DNA of 64,000 bases from an uncultured Bacillaceae bacterium (GTDB lineage: Bacteria; Bacillota; Bacilli; Bacillales; Bacillaceae_L): contig CANMHG010000007.1 in the NCBI GenBank assembly GCA_947497585.1, forward strand, positions 124,001 to 188,000. Direction: 5' to 3'. Below are positions 54,353 to 64,000 of the stretch, piece by piece. Under the pieces are notes generated by a model. It searched no databases. It was given only the letters and a program-made list of their open reading frames with translations, and was not told where the DNA came from. How positions within the stretch are numbered: the first letter of the stretch is position 1; every line of letters starts with the position of its first letter. A program made the position numbers and the translations under genes.

Positions 54353-56605
54353 ATGGAGATGAGGAATATTCGAATCATTTTAGTGGCGTTATTATTACTT
54401 TTTGGGTCAAATGCGCTTGGGGTTCAAGCTTCAACTAAATTTCCACAGCGACCAACTCTTCCGCAAGAATCACCAACTGAAACAATACACTCTATTCTTA
54501 TGACTGATAAAGATGATCTGTCATTATTGCTTGAGAAAACCAAAAAGAGATATCCCTCCATACAAGTTAACAGAGTATATGACACGGTTTTTTATGGGGT
54601 GTCAGCCAAAGGGCCTCGCCGTGATATTGAAAAACTTAAAAAAGAAATGGGCATTGAACAGTTGTTTCCTGTTACAACCTATAAAGTTTCATTAGATGAA
54701 AGTGTACCTTTCATAGGAGGAGACGAAATCAGGGGACTTTTTGATCAAGAGGATCATCGAATCACAGGTCAGGGGATAAAGGTTGGTGTTATTGATACAG
54801 GAATAGATTACAAGCATCCGGATTTGAAAAATAGTTATCATGGTGGATCAGATCTTGTCGACGGAGACAAAGATCCGATGGAAACAAAGGGGCAAGCAGG
54901 ACTGCAAACATTACATGGAACACATGTCGCTGGTATTATCGCAGCTAATGGAAAACTAAAAGGAGTTGCTCCAGACGCAGAAATTATTGCCTATCGTGCA
55001 CTAGGTCCTGGTGGTGTTGGTACGTCAGAGCAAGTCATCGCTGCCATCGAGCAAGCGATAAAAGACAAGGTTGATGTCATCAATCTATCATTGGGTAACT
55101 CAATAAATGGTCCAGACTGGCCAACGAGTGTTGCACTTGATAAAGCAGTGGAAAATGGAATTGTTGCAGTAACCTCTAGTGGAAACTCGGGTCCAGAGGT
55201 TTGGACGGTAGGGTCACCTGGTACGTCCTCAAAGGCAATATCAGTTGGAGCATCAACACCACCAATTGAAATTCCTTTTTTGAAATTTGGGTCTAGTAAA
55301 AAAGAAATTGACTTAATTCCAATGCAAAACGCGAAAAATTGGAACTTTAAAAAGCAATATGAAATTGTTACTGCAGGAATTGGAAAACCAGAGGAGCTCA
55401 AAGATGTGAAAGGCAAAGTGGTTTTAATGGAAAGAGGAGAGCTAACCTTTACCGAAAAAACCTTGAACGCATTATCCAAAGGAGCAATAGGCGTACTGAT
55501 TTACAATAATGTAAAAGGTTCTTTTGCCGGAAGTTTAGAGGTTGGTCTTAATCTTCCAGTCGCATCTCTCTCAATGGAGGATGGACTTTGGTTGAAAAAG
55601 AAGCTTGAATCGGCAAAAAACCACTATATTCGAACTGAATATCGCAAACAAGAAGATGTCTTAGCAGATTTTAGCTCTCGTGGTCCTGTTACTGAGACGT
55701 GGGAGATAAAACCAGATGTAGTGGCCCCGGGAGTTGCAATTGATAGTACTGTACCTAATGGCTATATGGCACTTCAGGGTACAAGCATGGCAGCACCACA
55801 TGTGGCGGGTGCATGCGCATTAATAAAACAAGCACATCCTGATTGGTCACCTGATCAGATTAAGGCAGCACTAATGAATACTGCCAAGAAGTTGAAGGAT
55901 GACAACAATAAGGAGTACATGCCAAATGAACAAGGTGCCGGTCGTATTCAGTTAAAAGAGGCAATTGAGGCTGAGTCACTCGTCTATCCAAGCTCACTGG
56001 CCTTTGGTCTTTTTCAAAAGCATGATAATAGAAAAGAAAAAAGAATCAAGATTACGTTAGACAATCAAACGAACAAAGCAAAAACCTATCATTTCAATAC
56101 TCCGAAAAATCAGGATGGACTTCAGTGGAAGTTGCCTCATACTGTTTTTGTTAACGGAAAAGAGAAGAAAGAAGTTGAAATAACACTCGACATCACACCA
56201 TCTGTAATTGGTCCAGGTTTACATTATGGAGAGTTGGAGATTCTAGAGAACAGTAACAAAACTAAGATTCCTTATATGTATGTCATTGATGAACCAAACT
56301 ACCCGAGGGTAATGGGTTTTCAGTTTGGGGCAGGTGATGCACCAGGTACTTTTAAGTATGAACTATATCTACCTAGAGGTGCTGATGAATACGGAATTGC
56401 GTTATATGACCCAGATACCTTACAATTCATCACCTTTTTAGATTGGAAAAGAGAAGTTTCAAGAGGGTTACTAGAAAAGGAATTTACAGAAGAAGAGCTC
56501 AAGTTAAAGGGGATTTATAAGGCAATTATCTTTGCGAATAAGGATGGACAAGAAGATACGATTGAAGCTGATATCATAATTGATAGGAATATCATTCGAC
56601 CTTAG
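54353..56605 (+). CDS. Secreted subtilisin-family serine protease, Vpr-like
   Basis: The 750-residue precursor has a signal peptide (about residues 5-27), an inhibitor I9-type propeptide (to about residue 105), and an S8 catalytic domain with Asp148 in VIDTGID, His188 in HGTHVAGI and Ser478 in GTSMAAPHVAG. A PA domain is inserted before the serine (about residues 330-420), and a C-terminal beta domain follows. The layout matches Vpr. It is exported and should degrade extracellular protein. The start is the ATG at 54353 behind GAGGTGG; the next ATG is two codons in. Its place between upp and atp is unlike B. subtilis. Confidence 0.9.
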   Translation: MEMRNIRIILVALLLLFGSNALGVQASTKFPQRPTLPQESPTETIHSILMTDKDDLSLLLEKTKKRYPSIQVNRVYDTVFYGVSAKGPRRDIEKLKKEMGIEQLFPVTTYKVSLDESVPFIGGDEIRGLFDQEDHRITGQGIKVGVIDTGIDYKHPDLKNSYHGGSDLVDGDKDPMETKGQAGLQTLHGTHVAGIIAANGKLKGVAPDAEIIAYRALGPGGVGTSEQVIAAIEQAIKDKVDVINLSLGNSINGPDWPTSVALDKAVENGIVAVTSSGNSGPEVWTVGSPGTSSKAISVGASTPPIEIPFLKFGSSKKEIDLIPMQNAKNWNFKKQYEIVTAGIGKPEELKDVKGKVVLMERGELTFTEKTLNALSKGAIGVLIYNNVKGSFAGSLEVGLNLPVASLSMEDGLWLKKKLESAKNHYIRTEYRKQEDVLADFSSRGPVTETWEIKPDVVAPGVAIDSTVPNGYMALQGTSMAAPHVAGACALIKQAHPDWSPDQIKAALMNTAKKLKDDNNKEYMPNEQGAGRIQLKEAIEAESLVYPSSLAFGLFQKHDNRKEKRIKITLDNQTNKAKTYHFNTPKNQDGLQWKLPHTVFVNGKEKKEVEITLDITPSVIGPGLHYGELEILENSNKTKIPYMYVIDEPNYPRVMGFQFGAGDAPGTFKYELYLPRGADEYGIALYDPDTLQFITFLDWKREVSRGLLEKEFTEEELKLKGIYKAIIFANKDGQEDTIEADIIIDRNIIRP

Positions 56606-56675
56606 AAACATTAGATTTTGTGAACATTTTGTGAAAGAATATCTTGTAAAAACAAAACCTGACACACCCCGTAGC

Positions 56676-56727
56676 GTTTACAAGGTGCAAAAGTCATTGA
56701 GTTTAACACTATCTGCGCCTTGTAAAC
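56676..56727. other. Long inverted repeat upstream of the atp promoter
   Basis: GTTTACAAGGTGCA pairs with TGCGCCTTGTAAAC over 14 bp (one G-U) around a 24-nt loop. No T run follows, so it is not a clear terminator for the protease gene. It lies about 60 bp before the atp -35. Confidence 0.55.
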
Positions 56728-56785
56728 CATTAAGCATAGCATATAATGTCGAATGATGAATGTGAACTTTTTCACTGTAAACGCA

Positions 56786-56814
56786 TTGACATTGATAGGT
56801 GCCTATTGTATGCT
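56786..56814 (+). promoter_or_regulatory. Sigma-A promoter of the atp operon
   Basis: TTGACA (56786-56791) and TATGCT (56809-56814) are 17 bp apart. The start would leave a leader of about 160 nt before atpZ. Confidence 0.75.
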
Positions 56815-56827
56815 AATCAAGGGTATG

Positions 56828-56875
56828 AATGATAGGGTTTTCAAAGTTATTTTATATGAATACTTTGCTATCATT
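56828..56875 (+). other. Leader hairpin of the atp operon
   Basis: AATGATAG pairs with CTATCATT, and inside it CAAAGT pairs with ACTTTG. It lies within the predicted 5' leader and could affect message stability. Confidence 0.5.
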
Positions 56876-56983
56876 AATCAATATTTTTCGACAATTCTCC
56901 ACTCTACTATCATCTTTTAGATGAAGTAACATTTTCAAAGTCTACTAACAATCCATTCCCACGCAAAAGTGAGGAACGTGCGA

Positions 56984-57205
56984 ATGCGTCAAAAGCAAAA
57001 ACACCCTTTACAAGCGATCGCATTAATGTCTGGTATTACTTCGCAACTAGTAGGTTCTGTATTAATAGGAATCTTTTTGGGAAGATGGATTGACAGGACA
57101 TTTAATACCGAACCACTATTTTTAATTATCGGCCTTCTACTAGGACTTGCAGCAGGTATTTATGCCATGCTCCGTTTAGTCAACCACTACTTATCAGGAG
57201 ATTAA
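56984..57205 (+). CDS. atpZ: AtpZ/AtpI family small membrane protein
   Basis: The 73-residue protein has a basic N-terminus and two membrane helices (LVGSVLIGIFLGRWID and FLIIGLLLGLAAGIYAMLRL). It is the AtpZ-type protein found first in many Bacillus atp operons, linked to magnesium or calcium transport and to F-ATPase assembly with AtpI. I start at ATG 56984 behind GAGGAA. The next gene begins 3 bases after its stop. Confidence 0.82.
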   Translation: MRQKQKHPLQAIALMSGITSQLVGSVLIGIFLGRWIDRTFNTEPLFLIIGLLLGLAAGIYAMLRLVNHYLSGD

Positions 57206-57208
57206 AAG

Positions 57209-57577
57209 ATGGAAAACTTATCTCAAATGTCTAAGAGATACTATAAGTACATATTTTTCCTGATGTCTATTTATGTTTTAGGCTGGGGCTTTACAGCTTA
57301 TCAACCAATTTTCCTAGGGTTAATTCTTGGGACAACCTTAAGTTTGTATAATTTAATAGTTATGGTTCGAAAGAGTAATCGTTTTAGTAAGGCTGTGGAA
57401 GAAGGGAAAAGGGTTGGATCACTAGGGACGTTTTCAAGACTGGCGTCTGGTGCATTAGCCGTTTTAATTGTTTTAGAATTCCCTGAGCATTTACACTTAG
57501 TTAGCACTGTATTGGGATTAATGACAATATACATTGTCATTATGATAGATTTCTTTTTGCAAAACTTACGTAAGTAG
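57209..57577 (+). CDS. atpI: ATP synthase subunit I
   Basis: The 122-residue protein has four membrane helices and the AtpI-like pattern FLGLILGTTLSLYNL followed by a basic loop. AtpI assists assembly of the c-ring. It starts 3 bases after atpZ with GGAGATTAAAAG overlapping the atpZ stop, so translation is coupled. atpB follows after 22 bp. Confidence 0.88.
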   Translation: MENLSQMSKRYYKYIFFLMSIYVLGWGFTAYQPIFLGLILGTTLSLYNLIVMVRKSNRFSKAVEEGKRVGSLGTFSRLASGALAVLIVLEFPEHLHLVSTVLGLMTIYIVIMIDFFLQNLRK

Positions 57578-57593
57578 CTTGGAAGAGAGGTGA

Positions 57594-58340
<747 letters not shown>

Positions 58341-58351
58341 AATAAATGCCT

Positions 58352-58376
58352 TGTCCAAAATGAAAGTTTTTGGACA
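58352..58376 (+). other. Hairpin between atpB and atpE
   Basis: TGTCCAAAA pairs perfectly with TTTTGGACA around a 7-nt loop, 53 bp before atpE. No T run follows, so it is more likely a processing or stability element than a terminator. Confidence 0.65.
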
Positions 58377-58414
58377 TCCAAACACTTTATCTATTTATTT
58401 TTTATACAAATTAA

Positions 58415-58642
<228 letters not shown>

Positions 58643-58673
58643 TAATTTCTTGACTTATATTACTATTTCAAAT

Positions 58674-58710
58674 AGTGGCGAAGTTGTCTCGGGTGAGAAC
58701 CTTCGCCATT
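58674..58710 (+). other. Hairpin between atpE and atpF
   Basis: AGTGGCGAAG pairs with CTTCGCCATT over 10 bp (one G-U) around a 17-nt loop, with no T run. It sits in a 161-bp gap, long for an atp operon. Confidence 0.6.
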
Positions 58711-58779
58711 GCTTTATGTGATGAATTTTAAAAAGCTGTAAATATATGTTGTATTGAGACGTTTGTCTCACTCTAGTGA

Positions 58780-61400
<2,621 letters not shown>

Positions 61401-61408
61401 TAAAACCT

Positions 61409-61438
61409 CTAATCGGCGAACGGCGTTTCGCCGATTAG
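61409..61438 (+). other. Perfect hairpin between atpA and atpG
   Basis: CTAATCGGCGAA pairs perfectly with TTCGCCGATTAG around a 6-nt loop. It is 9 bp after the atpA stop and 75 bp before atpG, with no T run, so it probably shapes mRNA processing or stability. Confidence 0.75.
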
Positions 61439-61507
61439 CATGAACATATAGTAGAACTAACTCGGTTATTCCCATAATCGAATGACTTTTTGAGAAAAAG
61501 GTGGTGA

Positions 61508-63821
<2,314 letters not shown>

Positions 63822-63824
63822 TAA

Positions 63825-64000
<176 letters not shown>

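Noticed and set aside
56775..56791. cre site over the atp -35 (TGTAAACGCATTGA)
   Set aside because: It matches only 12 of 14 cre positions and breaks the conserved right half, so I do not call it.
56887..56893. Spo0A box (TTCGACA) in the atp leader
   Set aside because: A single 7-bp match is expected about eight times in a 64-kb window on two strands, with no partner box nearby.

Overview
The window is a continuous stretch of chromosome from a low-GC, endospore-forming Bacillaceae member (Bacillus in the broad sense). Evidence for this is the Bacillus subtilis-like gene order (ywfO-ywgA, ywhB-ywhC-ywhD-pbpG, speE-speB, ywiB-argS, uvsE-clsB, fadF, rpoE-pyrG-ywjG-spo0F-fbaA-tal-murAB-glpX-rho-rpmE-tdk, racA-prfA-prmC, spoIIR-ywlB-ywlC-mntP-ywlE, rpiB-ywlG-glyA-upp, then the atp operon). 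Sporulation genes (rsfA, spo0F, racA, spoIIR, a YhcN/YlaJ-like lipoprotein) and AGGAGG-type ribosome binding sites agree. I saw no rRNA, tRNA, CRISPR array, transposase or prophage. The window opens inside a probable lipL gene and closes inside atpC.

Layout. 0-10 kb: prespore regulator RsfA, an HD phosphohydrolase, a purine permease, a tautomerase, a membrane metalloprotease, YwhD and a class A penicillin-binding protein. 10-18 kb: polyamine genes speE-speB, ywiB-argS, a small accessory patch (XapX protein, DUF3231 protein, an unknown acidic peptide), then UV endonuclease and cardiolipin synthase on the minus strand. 18-29 kb: a fatty-acid/acyl-CoA block (fadF, thiolase, 3-hydroxybutyryl-CoA dehydrogenase, two acyl-CoA dehydrogenases, a TetR regulator and the fused mutase IcmF). 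Two related 18-bp operator-like sites precede fadF and the thiolase. 30-46 kb: nucleotide, central carbon, envelope and translation-termination genes mixed with sporulation genes. 46-54 kb: ywlB to upp with a DnaA-box cluster. 54-64 kb: a Vpr-like secreted protease, then atpZ-I-B-E-F-H-A-G-D-C.

The least ordinary content is intergenic. Five families of structured repeats (called A to E here, 17 copies) fill the gaps. Family C has an ~85-bp conserved core flanked by arms that are unrelated between copies but complementary within each copy. Families A and B carry compensatory base changes in their stems. Family A copies begin 0-4 nt after a stop codon. Family D is a 180-bp arrangement of two direct and two inverted motifs, and family E is a GC-rich hairpin after stop codons. 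Several genes next to B and C copies switch sharply from T-ending to C-ending codons toward the repeat. Other regulatory signals I could read are a reiterative-transcription attenuator before pyrG, sigma-H promoters for spo0F and racA, paired Spo0A boxes around the speE promoter, and hairpins between atp genes. All coordinates and counts were made by eye.
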